From the NCBI GenBank assembly GCA_910588945.1, contig CAJUSF010000061.1, positions 1 to 24,191 on the forward strand: DNA of 24,191 bases, given 5' to 3'. Positions 24,188 to 24,191 of the stretch are shown piece by piece. The translations under genes were made by a program, and so were the position numbers. Under the pieces are notes generated by a model that worked only from the letters and a program-made list of their open reading frames with translations, had not been told where the DNA came from and did no database searches. This stretch comes from an uncultured Eggerthellaceae bacterium. Lineage in GTDB: Bacteria; Actinomycetota; Coriobacteriia; Coriobacteriales; Eggerthellaceae. Each line of letters begins with the position of its first letter. The first letter of the stretch is position 1.

Positions 24188-24191
24188 TGAA

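Larger units (their letters stand above)
23864..24191. other. Non-coding region upstream of murD
   Basis: I see no credible gene in these 328 bases; the one short plus-strand ORF (23931-24113) runs through the hairpins and has no ribosome site. The region holds a CGCG-AAAA-CGCG mini-hairpin at 23906-23917, a 6-bp hairpin at 24021-24036, a 21-bp hairpin at 24041-24088 and an 11-bp inverted repeat at 24159-24187. In many dcw clusters mraY or murF directly precedes murD. Here the upstream gene, if present, lies outside the window. Confidence 0.5.

Overview
The window looks like a chromosomal segment of a Coriobacteriia-type actinobacterium, possibly Eggerthellaceae. This is inferred from base composition near half GC, a division cluster with sepF and divIVA but no ftsA, a large ATPase-BTAD regulator, and a mix of ATG, GTG and TTG starts with AGGAG-like ribosome sites. 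I cannot name the species from sequence alone. Every confident gene except ogt is on the minus strand, so the biology reads from right to left.

Right part (about 23.8 kb down to 8.6 kb): the lower half of a division and cell wall (dcw) cluster in the order murD, ftsW, murG, murC, murB, ftsQ, a Tat-exported GH3 lipoprotein, ftsZ, pgeF, yggS, sepF, proC, yggT, divIVA. It ends at a clear intrinsic terminator (8555-8578). The enzymes make UDP-MurNAc (MurB), add the first two peptide residues (MurC, MurD), form lipid II (MurG) and polymerise glycan at the septum (FtsW). FtsQ, FtsZ, SepF and DivIVA organise the septum and poles. PgeF may correct MurC substrate errors, while YggS and ProC are the usual metabolic passengers. 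Two breaks are visible: a 262-base gap between murG and murC holding a 13-base tandem repeat and a probable promoter, and a 122-base gap before ftsZ with a second probable promoter.

Middle part (8.6-4.3 kb): a small lipoprotein of unknown role with its own strong terminator, then ogt (DNA alkylation repair) alone on the plus strand. Divergent from ogt is a three-gene ABC importer of the SsuABC/TauABC/NMT1 type (binding lipoprotein, ATPase, permease).

Left part (4.1-0 kb): a MarR-like regulator with an unusual Cys/His-rich tail, its 13-bp-stem terminator, a possible small plus-strand ORF, and a large regulator with an N-terminal P-loop ATPase and C-terminal winged helix plus BTAD domain. The first 461 bases hold no convincing gene but many perfect hairpins, two with GNRA loops on the plus strand, so a structured RNA is possible. 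The right end (beyond murD) is also non-coding and holds a 21-bp hairpin and an 11-bp inverted repeat.

No tRNA, rRNA, CRISPR array, transposase or phage gene was seen. The most unusual items are the hairpin-rich left end, the Cys/His-tailed MarR protein, the GH3 lipoprotein inside the dcw cluster, and the 13-base repeat between murG and murC.
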